A stretch of DNA of 54,889 nucleotides from CAZFIM01 sp964519615. GTDB lineage: Bacteria > Chloroflexota > Dehalococcoidia > GIF9 > UBA5629. The notes beneath the pieces were generated by a model, which saw only the letters and a list, made by a program, of their open reading frames with translations, was not told where the DNA came from and did no database searches. The first letter of the stretch is position 1; the number at the start of each line of letters is the position of its first letter. Below are positions 34,189-42,723 of the stretch, in pieces. The translations under genes and the position numbers were made by a program. The stretch lies in contig CAZFIM010000008.1 in NCBI GenBank assembly GCA_964519615.1, positions 1 to 54,889 on the forward strand, read 5' to 3'.

Positions 34189-35967
34189 TTAAAAAAGCCA
34201 GATAACCGGAATGAATATAATAGCCAGCAGAGCGAAAATGACGTTTAACGGCAACCCTATTTTTAAGAAGTCTATAAACCTGTAGCCGCCGGGGGAATAA
34301 ATCATGGTGTTGGTTTGATAACCGATAGGGGTGGTAAAGCTGGTAGAAGCGGCAAAGGTAATGGCCACCAGGAAGGGGCGGGGATCGACCCCTATCGAAC
34401 CGGCAGCTGCTAACGCTATTGGCGCCAGAATGACGGCCGCAGCGTTGTTAGACATAACCTCGGTAAAAATAGCGGTACCGACATATATTACTGTCAGGAG
34501 TATTAGCGGAGAATTTTCAGCCATCGGCGAGATAAGCTGCGTTGCCAGCAAAGCAGCAGCGCCACTCCGTTCGATAGCCAGACCCAAAGGCAGTATACCG
34601 CCCAGTAAAAAGATGATTTTCCAGTCAATCGCCTCATATGCTTCTTCGATGGAGAGACATCCGCTAAGTACCATGAGCAGCGCTCCAACAATCGCAGCAA
34701 GCATAATGGGCAAAATATTGAAGGTGCTCAGGACCACTACCAGGAGCAGCGCAATGAGGGCTGCAATGGCACGATCCTTACGAATATAAAGTTCAGTGAG
34801 TTCATTGGTAACAATTACATTAGGAGAGTTCATAATATGGATAAAATCATCTTCATGGCCGAGAAGAAGAAGCGTATCGTTTTCACTCAACTTTACATTT
34901 GCCAGGCTGTCACGAAGAGTTTGATTGCGGCGCTGTATTGCCAGTATATTTAACCGGTGGCGGTGAAAAAGATATGTCTACTTTAGCGAGCGGCCTATAA
35001 GGTTGGAGCCGGGCGGCACCAGAACCTCGCTCAATTTCATATTGCTGGAACGCAGCTCCTCATCCTTTACCTGTAAATCTTTAAGCATCTTCAGGCCGTA
35101 TTGGGATTCCATACGCAGGATATTGTCTACATGACCATGTAACAGCAGGCGATCGCCAGGCTTAATCACGGTTCGGGTAGGGCGGGAGGCCGCTTTGTTC
35201 TTACGGAACAAGTTAGTCAATTCTACGTTTGTTTCAGCCTCCAGTTTGCCTTTGTCCCATGTAAGGCCCAAAAGAGAGGATTTTTCTGTAACCTCTGCCT
35301 CAGCAAGGTAGTCTGCCAGACGAAGCCTGTCGACCTGTTCCTCTTCACTTTTACGAACAGGCAGAAGAAACCGGCCGGCAACCGCAAGATAAACCAGGCC
35401 GGCACCGACCATTATCAACCCGAGAGGTAGAAACTCGAAAAAAGCGAAAGGCTCAAGCCCTTCTTTCACGGCAATGGAGTTAACTATCAGGTTGGTGGAG
35501 GTGCCGATAAGGGTACAGACTCCCCCAAACTGACTGGCATAAGAGAGCGGTATGAGTACACGGGACGGCGCAATCTTGCGGCTGCGTGCCAGCACCATAG
35601 ACACCGGTATAAAGATGGCAACGATGGCAGTGTTTATAATAAAAGCTGACAATCCGGCCGCTGCAAGCGCAAGAACGAGCAACAGGCGAAACTCTGCTTT
35701 CCCTGCCAAACGGTCAAGTTGACGGGCAGCCCATTGCACCAGCCCGGTACGCACTAACCCGGCGCTGATAACGAACATAGCCGCAATAGTAATCGTAGCC
35801 TGACTGGTGAATCCATAGACGACCTGGTCAGGAGTTATGAGTTTTAGAAGGAATAAAACAACAAGTAAACAGATGGCAATAACATCGATACGGACCTTAT
35901 TCCAGACAAAAAACGCCATCGCAGCAAGCACGATTGCAGCAATAATGATGATGTCTATACCAGGCAT
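34189..35967 (-). pseudogene. SLC13-type permease with TrkA-C domain, interrupted by an in-frame amber codon
   Basis: Read through, this is a ~592-residue divalent-anion:sodium symporter-like protein of the SLC13/CitT type. It has an N-terminal membrane half (SQATITIAAMFVISAG, STNLIVNS), a central pair of TrkA-C-like segments (NLIGRSLK and TLLLLGHED), and a C-terminal membrane half (AEN, NNAAAVILAPIALAAA). One TAG at 34978-34980 stops it. The frame continues unchanged beyond it (TYLFHRHRLNILAIQRR), and this continuation is the expected TrkA-C sequence, so a sense codon was probably lost by one base change. ATG 35967 starts the first segment after TATAAT at 35975-35980 and would give a leaderless mRNA; a TTG at 36018 is an alternative. 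Confidence 0.8.
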
Positions 35968-36018
35968 AGGAATTATTATACTTTGTGCAGATGTAAATAA
36001 GCCATATGCAGGCGACAA

Positions 36019-36333
36019 TATATCTGAAAGCTAAGTGATGTCGCGCATCCGGCGGAAGTAGTACACTAACGGCGAACTCTGCAAACGTTAATATAGTTAA
36101 TCGCAGAAACGACAACTTTGAGGATAAATAGTATTTTCCGTCCTGCCAACCTCTGTAAATATATTCTCTGGGCATATATAATTAAGCAAAAATAGCAAGC
36201 GGCGGACCGTGCCGCTTTTACTGTATATATGGTTACCCTGCCGGCAGCCGGCCTCGATCAGGCTGATACACAGAACAGCATATGAAAGCGTTACCTGAAT
36301 ACAACGGCAACTATAGATTGACAAGGAGGAGCC
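36019..36333. other. Intergenic region before the Mo-enzyme operon
   Basis: About 315 bases between the divergent SLC13 and Mo-enzyme genes. It holds one hairpin (36197-36217). A TATA-rich stretch (TGTATATATGG) near 36225 might hold a -10. I see no gene and no Mo-box-like riboswitch. Confidence 0.4.
36197..36217 (+). terminator. Leader hairpin followed by T-run before the Mo-enzyme operon
   Basis: AAGCGGC, seven-base loop, GCCGCTT, then TT and A. It is a small intrinsic-terminator-like hairpin about 115 bp upstream of the large-subunit start. It could be an attenuator in the leader or the end of an upstream transcript. Confidence 0.35.
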
Positions 36334-38829
36334 ATGGCCACCTGTGACGAGAAAATTACTGTCTCACTTATCGGTGATTTTGCCGGAGGTGTGCCGGTCA
36401 AGGTTCATGTAAAAGACGGGAAAGTTATCAGAATAAGGCCTCTGGTTTTCAAGGAGGATGAAGCCAAACCCTGGAGCATCAGGGTGGGCAAACAGGTATT
36501 CACTCCACAGAAAAGAAGCAACCCTGCCCCGTGGGATATGAGCTTCAGGCGCAGGCTCTATAATCCGCAGAGGGTGTACTATCCCATGATGCGCAGGGAC
36601 TACAAACCGGGCGGCAAGGGGTCCACATCCGGCCGGGGCAATACCGGTTTCGTGCGTATCGGGTGGGATGAGGCTCTCGATATGGCTGCCGCTGAGCTTA
36701 AAAGGATAAAGGCAGAGTCCGGCAACAGCGCCGTCCTCAGCATAGGCAGCGGACACGGCGCCGGCGGTATAATGAACAGTCATGGCGTGATGCGCCGGGT
36801 TTTTGATTTCTGGGGCGGATTCACCCGCATGATACGCAATCCGGATAGTTGGGAGGGGTGGTATTGGGGTGCCGAGCACGTTTGGGGATTCGCCGCCGCA
36901 AACGGCATTCCCAACTTACTGGACCTTTTGGAAGATACCATGCAGAACTCCGAGCTCTCCATCTTCTGGGCATACGATCTGGAGCAGTCAGGGTTGATCG
37001 GCGGTCAGGATAAAGCCCAGTGGCTGCTCTGGCTTAAGCAACTGGGCAAAAAGATGATATTCATTTCTCCGGACCTCAACTACACTGCTGGTGTGAAAGC
37101 AGATAAGTGGATCCCCGTCAGGCCCGGTACGGATGCGGCGCTGGCGGCGGCAATAGCCAATGTATGGCTCAATGAGGGCACGTATGAAAAGGATTATGTG
37201 TATTCTCACGCCGTCGGTTTTGACAGATGGAAAGAATACGTGCTGGGGCAGGACGATGGCATAGCAAAAACGCCTGAATGGGCGGAGCCTATTTGCGGTG
37301 TCGAGGCGCCGGTAATCAGGGCGCTTGCACGGGAGTGGGCTAAAAAGAGGACCAACCTGGCCATACGCTACGGTGGAGCCTGCAGAACGCCGTACGCCAC
37401 GGAATGGGCCCGCATGATGGCCTATCTGCAGACAATGCAGGGACTGGGTAAACCGGGAGTGAATATCAATCCTCTGGCCAGCGTTGCCCCTTTCGACCAT
37501 AGTAAAAAAGCGCCCCCGCGCGGCATCGGTGAATTCTGTCCTTTCAATACTGTAGCAAACATGACCCTCGAACCGCAGTGCAAGCAGTTGATACATCAGC
37601 CGCTCATCCCGGATGCCATCCTCAATCCCCCCGTAAGCTGGTACGGCGGCCAGATAGGGCAGGCTACCGAGCAGCAGTTTGTACAATATACCTACCCTCT
37701 GCCCGGCCATTCCGAGGTACGGATGATCTGGGAGGATACCGTCTCCAATATCACTAACTGGAACAACACCAATAAATGGGCTGAAGCGTTCCGCAGCCCA
37801 AAAATAGAGACTTTCGTCGCTCAGGGCATCTTTATGGAGAACGACGCCTTATTTGCCGATATTGTTCTTCCCGTCAATACCGTGCTGGAGCGGGACGATA
37901 TCAGCTATCCCGGGCTCTTCAGCTTTGTTAATCCTGAGACCATGCCTTTCCCCTCAGGCAGAGGCAGCGATGTCAACGTGTGGGGCATATACTATATGAA
38001 AAAGGCTATCGAGCCGCTGGGCCAATCGAGGAGCGATTATGATATTGCAGTGGAGATGGCGCGCAGGCTCGGCGTGGAGCAGGAATTTACAGAGGGAAAT
38101 TCTCTGGATGACTGGATACGCAGGATATTTGAAGCCACGTCCGCAGCATACTACATCAGCTACGAAGATTTTAAAGAGAAGGGCTACTACGTGTTCAAAT
38201 TCCCCGATGACTGGAAGCGCTATCCCGGCCTCAGAAACTACTACGAGTCCCCCGGCGGGCTGGAAACCCCTACAGGAAAGATAGAGTTTTATTCTCAGAG
38301 GCTGGCCTCGAAGTTCCCGGACGATGAGGAAAGGCCGCCTTCAGCCAGATACATTGCTGAAGGGCCTACACATCAGGAGAGCATAACCAGCGGGCGAGCG
38401 GTACACTACCCGCTGTTGGTGGAATCGCCCCACCCGCGCTACCGCTTCCACAGCGAGCACGAGACGGTATCCTGGCTGTGGGAAATACCGACAGCCAAGG
38501 TACGCAAATACGGCAGGTTCTATGAGCCGGTCTGGATAAACCCGAAAGATGCCGCCGACCGCGGCATAGCAGACGGTGACCTGGTGCGCATTTTCAATGA
38601 GCGCGGCTCGGTAGTATACGCCGCCTACCTCACCGAACGCATGATGCCCGGCGTGGTGAAAGCGGTCAACGGCTCAGGGTACGCACCGGAAAAGATAGGC
38701 AGCAAAGAGACGTCATTTCTGGGACTGCCGATAAACTGTATCAGCCCGATAAGAACGGTATCGAAAAATGCCCACGGCATGGCGGTCAACGGCTTCCTTG
38801 CCCAGATAGAGAAATGGGAGGATAAATAG
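36334..38829 (+). CDS. Molybdopterin hydroxytransferase-like enzyme, large subunit (pyrogallol-phloroglucinol transhydroxylase family)
   Basis: An 831-residue Mo/W-bis-MGD enzyme of the DMSO reductase family. It lacks an N-terminal Fe-S cysteine motif and has no Tat signal, so it is cytoplasmic. Its N-terminus (PVKVHVKDGKVIRI) and the block NPDSWEGWYWGA at 169-180 match transhydroxylase (from Pelobacter) by memory. Asp171 and Ser172 correspond to Asp174 and the Mo ligand Ser175, and His141 to His144, all with the same offset of three. The segment that holds Tyr404 there contains no tyrosine here, so the reaction may differ. The small subunit follows immediately. AAGGAGG lies before the ATG. 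Confidence 0.88.
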   Translation: MATCDEKITVSLIGDFAGGVPVKVHVKDGKVIRIRPLVFKEDEAKPWSIRVGKQVFTPQKRSNPAPWDMSFRRRLYNPQRVYYPMMRRDYKPGGKGSTSGRGNTGFVRIGWDEALDMAAAELKRIKAESGNSAVLSIGSGHGAGGIMNSHGVMRRVFDFWGGFTRMIRNPDSWEGWYWGAEHVWGFAAANGIPNLLDLLEDTMQNSELSIFWAYDLEQSGLIGGQDKAQWLLWLKQLGKKMIFISPDLNYTAGVKADKWIPVRPGTDAALAAAIANVWLNEGTYEKDYVYSHAVGFDRWKEYVLGQDDGIAKTPEWAEPICGVEAPVIRALAREWAKKRTNLAIRYGGACRTPYATEWARMMAYLQTMQGLGKPGVNINPLASVAPFDHSKKAPPRGIGEFCPFNTVANMTLEPQCKQLIHQPLIPDAILNPPVSWYGGQIGQATEQQFVQYTYPLPGHSEVRMIWEDTVSNITNWNNTNKWAEAFRSPKIETFVAQGIFMENDALFADIVLPVNTVLERDDISYPGLFSFVNPETMPFPSGRGSDVNVWGIYYMKKAIEPLGQSRSDYDIAVEMARRLGVEQEFTEGNSLDDWIRRIFEATSAAYYISYEDFKEKGYYVFKFPDDWKRYPGLRNYYESPGGLETPTGKIEFYSQRLASKFPDDEERPPSARYIAEGPTHQESITSGRAVHYPLLVESPHPRYRFHSEHETVSWLWEIPTAKVRKYGRFYEPVWINPKDAADRGIADGDLVRIFNERGSVVYAAYLTERMMPGVVKAVNGSGYAPEKIGSKETSFLGLPINCISPIRTVSKNAHGMAVNGFLAQIEKWEDK

Positions 38830-39657
38830 ATGAAGACCATGTTAATCGATATCACCCGCTGCAACGGCTGCTACAACTGTCAGATAGCATGTAAAGACGA
38901 GCACGTCGATAATGACTGGTCGCCCGTAGCCCGCCCGCAGCCCGATACGGGACAATTCTGGATGAAGGTTGAGAACCGTGAGAGGGGCGTTTATCCTAAA
39001 GTGAAAGTGGCCTATATTCCCCTGCTTTGTCAGCATTGCCAAAACGCCGCCTGCATCGAAGCGGCAAAGGACGGCGCAGTCTACAGGCGCACTGACGGCA
39101 TCGTGGTCATAGACCCGCAGAAAAGCCGGGGGCAAAAGCAAATTGTCGGCTCCTGTCCCTACGGAGCCATATTCTGGAATGAAGAGCTGCAGATAGCGCA
39201 AAAATGCACTTTCTGCGCTCACCTGCTGGATGACGGCTGGAAAGAGCCTCGCTGTGTGGAAGCATGCCCTACCGATGCCCTTGTCTACGGCGAATATGAC
39301 GACTTGCAGCAAACAGCGCAAGAACGCGTCAAGCAGGTGGAACTGCTTGAGCCGCAACTTGGTTTGAAACCATCCGTGCTTTACATCGGGCTCCCCAAAA
39401 GGTTCATTGCCGGCACTGTGCTCTTTGCGGATATCAACGAATGCGCCGAGAATGCCGCCGTTACCCTCTCCGGCGGGGGGAGTTATAAGGAGGCTGCAAC
39501 CAATAACTACGGCGATTTCGATTTTGAGGACCTGGACCCGGCCGGTAATTATGAAGTCATGATTGAGCATGAAGGATATGCTGCTCAAAGCTTCCAGGTA
39601 GAAACTGCAAATGATGTATATCTGGGGAATATCTATCTGGAGAGAAAGGCCGGATAA
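38830..39657 (+). CDS. Fe-S electron-transfer subunit with C-terminal carboxypeptidase-regulatory-like domain
   Basis: A 275-residue partner of the large subunit; its ATG directly follows the upstream stop. The N-terminal ~170 residues are ferredoxin-like and hold three cubane-type cysteine groups (CNGCYNCQIACK, CQHCQNAAC, CTFCAHLL and CVEACP). The motifs GAVYRRTDGIVVIDP and AQKCTFCAHLLDD match the small subunit of pyrogallol-phloroglucinol transhydroxylase, as does its length. The last ~70 residues form a transthyretin-like barrel (GNYEVMIEHEGYAAQSF), also present in that enzyme. It probably acts as an internal redox or structural subunit, since the family reaction needs no net electron transfer. 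Confidence 0.9.
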   Translation: MKTMLIDITRCNGCYNCQIACKDEHVDNDWSPVARPQPDTGQFWMKVENRERGVYPKVKVAYIPLLCQHCQNAACIEAAKDGAVYRRTDGIVVIDPQKSRGQKQIVGSCPYGAIFWNEELQIAQKCTFCAHLLDDGWKEPRCVEACPTDALVYGEYDDLQQTAQERVKQVELLEPQLGLKPSVLYIGLPKRFIAGTVLFADINECAENAAVTLSGGGSYKEAATNNYGDFDFEDLDPAGNYEVMIEHEGYAAQSFQVETANDVYLGNIYLERKAG

Positions 39658-39723
39658 TACTACGTTGCTTTCGTCTTAGATGAGAGGGCTTCTACATCCC
39701 CTCAGATATGACCATTAACCTCG

Positions 39724-39745
39724 TTTGTACTACATTTGTACTACA
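39724..39745. repeat. Tandem 11-bp direct repeat before the acetyltransferase gene
   Basis: TTTGTACTACA occurs twice without a gap (39724-39734 and 39735-39745). The second copy leads into TACAAT (39742-39747), a possible -10. It lies 65 bp before the acetyltransferase start and may be an operator. Confidence 0.5.
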
Positions 39746-39809
39746 ATAGTAACGCAGCCGGCCGGCGGCTCCGCCTGACTATTATTTGCACAGTGAGGAT
39801 TAAGCGTAT

Positions 39810-40442
39810 ATGCATGGACCATCTCCATCGGACAAGCACCCCATGAAAGGATTTCCACAGGTTTGTTATATAAAAAATACGGTTTCAAATCCGCAGATCA
39901 GCATCGGGGATTATACGTACTATGACGATCCTGAAGGCTCAGAAGATTTTAAACGCAATGTCTTGTATCTCTATCCTTTCATGCAAGACAGACTTATTAT
40001 CGGCAAGTTCTGCGCAATAGCCAAAGACGTTAAATTCATTATGAACGGCGCCAATCACAAACTGAGCGGTATATCCACCTACCCTTTCAGCATCTTCGGC
40101 AGCGGATGGGAACGGATAACTCCCACAAAAGAAGAGCTGCCTTATAGAGGCGATACCGTCGTAGGCAACGACGTCTGGATAGGGTATGACTCGCTCATTA
40201 TGCCCGGGGTGAAAATCGGGGACGGGGCTGTTATCGCAGCACGCTCGGTTGTTGCCGCCGATGTTGCTCCCTATACCGTCGTCGGAGGAAACCCGGCAAA
40301 GCTCATCAGACAGAGATTTCCCGCAGAGACAATCAGCAAGCTCCTGCAGATAAGATGGTGGGACTGGGACAGGCAGAAAATCACGCGCAATCTGGAGATA
40401 ATAATCTCAGCGGATGTATCCAGGCTATACGCCCCAGAATAG
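39810..40442 (+). CDS. Vat/CatB-type xenobiotic O-acetyltransferase
   Basis: A 210-residue left-handed beta-helix acyltransferase. Hallmarks are NGANHKL with the catalytic His83 (His82 in Vat(D)), YPFSIFGSGWE, and the hexapeptide repeats DTVVGNDVWIGYDSLIMPG ... VVGGNPAKLIRQRF. The family includes streptogramin A and hexapeptide chloramphenicol acetyltransferases, but distant members acetylate other hydroxyl groups. No resistance claim is made. GAGGA lies ten bases before the ATG. It lies between the Mo-enzyme pair and the sucCD-like operon, on the same strand. Confidence 0.88.
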   Translation: MHGPSPSDKHPMKGFPQVCYIKNTVSNPQISIGDYTYYDDPEGSEDFKRNVLYLYPFMQDRLIIGKFCAIAKDVKFIMNGANHKLSGISTYPFSIFGSGWERITPTKEELPYRGDTVVGNDVWIGYDSLIMPGVKIGDGAVIAARSVVAADVAPYTVVGGNPAKLIRQRFPAETISKLLQIRWWDWDRQKITRNLEIIISADVSRLYAPE

Positions 40443-40486
40443 ATTTTTTCCCACCCGCCGGAGCATCTCATATGAGCCCGGTTAAC

Positions 40487-40515
40487 TTGTTTTAACACGG
40501 TTCGAATGCTATACA
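40487..40515 (+). promoter_or_regulatory. Promoter of the sucCD-like/LutAB-like operon
   Basis: TTGTTT (40487-40492), 17 bp, TATACA (40510-40515), with TGC before the -10. The leader to the start codon is about 95 bases. Confidence 0.5.
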
Positions 40516-40618
40516 ATTCAAGCGCATGCCGCCTGTTTTTCCCGTAGGGGACAGCAGCTATATTAAGCAGAGTGTCCAGCTTGACTAACAACTCGTTAAT
40601 AGAGTAATCTAATCTGTC

Positions 40619-41761
40619 ATGAAACTCTACGAATACGAGGGCATCGAACTTTTTCGCAAGGAAGATATCCCCTGTATGGACTTCTCCCTGGCATCGAATC
40701 CTCGCGAGGCCGTGGAACTGGCTGAAAGCATAGGTTTCCCCGTGGTGATGAAGGTGCAGGTATTGAGCGGCGGAAGATATCTGGCCGGCGGTGTAAAAAC
40801 CGCTAATTCCGCGTCTGAGGTCTCGACTATTGCCAACAAGCTGTTCGGCCTTCATATCGGAGGCATGCCGGTAAAGCAACTGATGCTTGTGCCGAAAGCG
40901 GAGATTGAAAGGGAAGTCTATCTGGGCATTACTATCGATACCTATACCGGAACGCCGGTGGCTATACTGAGCCCCGAGGGAGGAGTAGCCATTAACCGGC
41001 TTGCCCGCGAACGGCCTGAAACACTTGTATCAAGGCCGGTTTCCATTTCACAGGGATTAAGTCTGGCCGATGCCAGAAGGATGTGCAGGTCCGTAGGATT
41101 GCGCGGCAGTGATTTTACTCAAATTTCAAATGTATTGTTTTCCCTTTATCAGGTTTTCCACAAAAACGATGCCCTGCTTGCGGAAATAAACCCGCTGGGA
41201 AAAACCTCCTCGGGCGACTATCTTGCGCTCGATGCCAAGGTGGAAATAGATGATTCCAGTCTCTACCGTCACCCCGAGTTCAAGAAAAATCAGGCCGACC
41301 GCATTTTCAATCCGCTGGAACGGAAAGGGCGTGAAATAGGCGTCACTTACGTTGAGCTTGACGGCGATATTGCCATCATTGCCAGCGGCGCGGGGCTGGG
41401 CATGGCGAGTATGGATATTATCAACCGCAAAATGAGAGCAGCCAATTTTCTGGAAACAGGAGGAGCTATCACCGAGGACCTCCTGTACAAGGTAACAGAC
41501 CTTGTCTTGCAGAAACCGCATATCAGAGCCCTCTTTATCAACGTGTACGGAGGGATCAACCCGATACACGAAGGAGCAAAGGGTGTGGTCCGCTACCTTA
41601 AAGAGCACGATATCCGCATACCCGTTGTCGCCAAAGCGCTGGGCAATCATCAGGAAGAGACGTGGGAGATATTCAGCAACCACGGCGTCTGTGTTGCCGG
41701 CGGCGTATCTACCGAATCCGCCGTTGATGAACTCTATACTATTCTTGAGGGCGGTCAATGA
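40619..41761 (+). CDS. sucC: Acyl-CoA synthetase (ADP-forming), beta subunit, succinyl-CoA synthetase-like
   Basis: A 380-residue subunit with an N-terminal ATP-grasp domain (KLYEYEGIELFRKEDI, PVVMKVQVLSGGR) and a C-terminal CoA-ligase domain (NVYGGINPIHEGAKGVV, VVAKALGNHQEE). It works with the alpha subunit to link acyl-CoA with ATP or GTP. Succinate is the default substrate, but MtkAB (malate-CoA ligase) belongs to the same family and the local context favours an unusual carboxylate. No Shine-Dalgarno is strong. The stop overlaps the alpha start by four bases. Confidence 0.9.
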   Translation: MKLYEYEGIELFRKEDIPCMDFSLASNPREAVELAESIGFPVVMKVQVLSGGRYLAGGVKTANSASEVSTIANKLFGLHIGGMPVKQLMLVPKAEIEREVYLGITIDTYTGTPVAILSPEGGVAINRLARERPETLVSRPVSISQGLSLADARRMCRSVGLRGSDFTQISNVLFSLYQVFHKNDALLAEINPLGKTSSGDYLALDAKVEIDDSSLYRHPEFKKNQADRIFNPLERKGREIGVTYVELDGDIAIIASGAGLGMASMDIINRKMRAANFLETGGAITEDLLYKVTDLVLQKPHIRALFINVYGGINPIHEGAKGVVRYLKEHDIRIPVVAKALGNHQEETWEIFSNHGVCVAGGVSTESAVDELYTILEGGQ

Positions 41762-42642
41762 GCATACTGCTGAACAAAAATACCAGGGTGGCGGTTCAGG
41801 GTATGACCGGTAAAATAGGCCGCGTCCAGACAAAATGGATGCTGCAGTACGGCACTAACATCGTCGCCGGAGTTACCCCCGGCAAAGGCGGGGAAACAGT
41901 TGAAGGCATACCTGTGTATAACACCATGCAGGAAGCCGTAGAAAAGCACGGGGTTGAGGCTTCCGTATTTTTCGTTCCGCCGCCTGCGGTTAAAGACGCT
42001 GCCATCCAGAATATCGATGCAGGCATAGATTTAATTGTAGTAGTAACCGAGCATATCCCCGTACATGACGTTATAGAGATACGCGAGTACGCCGGCTCCC
42101 ACGATGTTCAGATAATAGGCCCCACCACACCCGGCATAATCACCGTAGGGCAGGCCAAAATGGGCATTATGCCCAATAATATGTTCCAACCGGGGAATAT
42201 CGGCGTTATCTCCAGGAGCGGTACCCTATCCTATGAGGTCAGCATCAATATGGCACGGGTCGGGCTCGGACAGAGCACCGTAGTGGGCATAGGGGCGGAC
42301 CCCATCGTGTTTACTAATCTGGCGGAGATTCTCCGCCTTTTTGAAAAAGACCCCCAAACAGAACAGGTCTTGATTGTAGGCGAAGTAGGAGGCAGGCAGG
42401 AAGAGAAGGCTGCCGAATACATAGACCGCTGGATGACCAAACCCGTCATTGCCTATATCGCCGGGCTGAATACGCCCGAAGGCAAGAAGATGGGGCATGC
42501 CGGCGCCATTATGCAAGGTGACGGCAGAGGGACCGTACAGAGCAAGGTAGAAATACTGCAGGAAGTGGGCGTGAAAGTAGCCAAATACCCCGCAGACGTT
42601 GTAGAGCTAATCCAGCAGCACACCAATCACAAACCGGCCTGA
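41758..42642 (+). CDS. sucD: Acyl-CoA synthetase (ADP-forming), alpha subunit, succinyl-CoA synthetase-like
   Basis: A 294-residue subunit with the CoA-binding Rossmann domain (QGMTGKIGRVQTKWM, VTPGKGG) and the phosphohistidine motif GHAGAIM near residue 247. It starts inside the beta gene (ATGA overlap), so both are made in equal amounts. It forms the heterodimer or heterotetramer that phosphorylates ADP or GDP at the expense of a thioester. CoA and phosphate binding is intact; the acyl specificity is not readable. Confidence 0.93.
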   Translation: MSILLNKNTRVAVQGMTGKIGRVQTKWMLQYGTNIVAGVTPGKGGETVEGIPVYNTMQEAVEKHGVEASVFFVPPPAVKDAAIQNIDAGIDLIVVVTEHIPVHDVIEIREYAGSHDVQIIGPTTPGIITVGQAKMGIMPNNMFQPGNIGVISRSGTLSYEVSINMARVGLGQSTVVGIGADPIVFTNLAEILRLFEKDPQTEQVLIVGEVGGRQEEKAAEYIDRWMTKPVIAYIAGLNTPEGKKMGHAGAIMQGDGRGTVQSKVEILQEVGVKVAKYPADVVELIQQHTNHKPA

Positions 42643-42723
42643 TTTTACGCAGTTCCACATAAAAGACCGGAAATCATCCGTATCCCTGCAATAGTAAGAG
42701 CGTATTTTTAACCAGACAGAAAA

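Noticed and set aside
34978..34980. Pyrrolysine or other recoding of TAG in the SLC13 gene
   Set aside because: Several neighbouring genes end normally with TAG and no pyl genes are visible, so a nonsense change or an error is the simpler reading.
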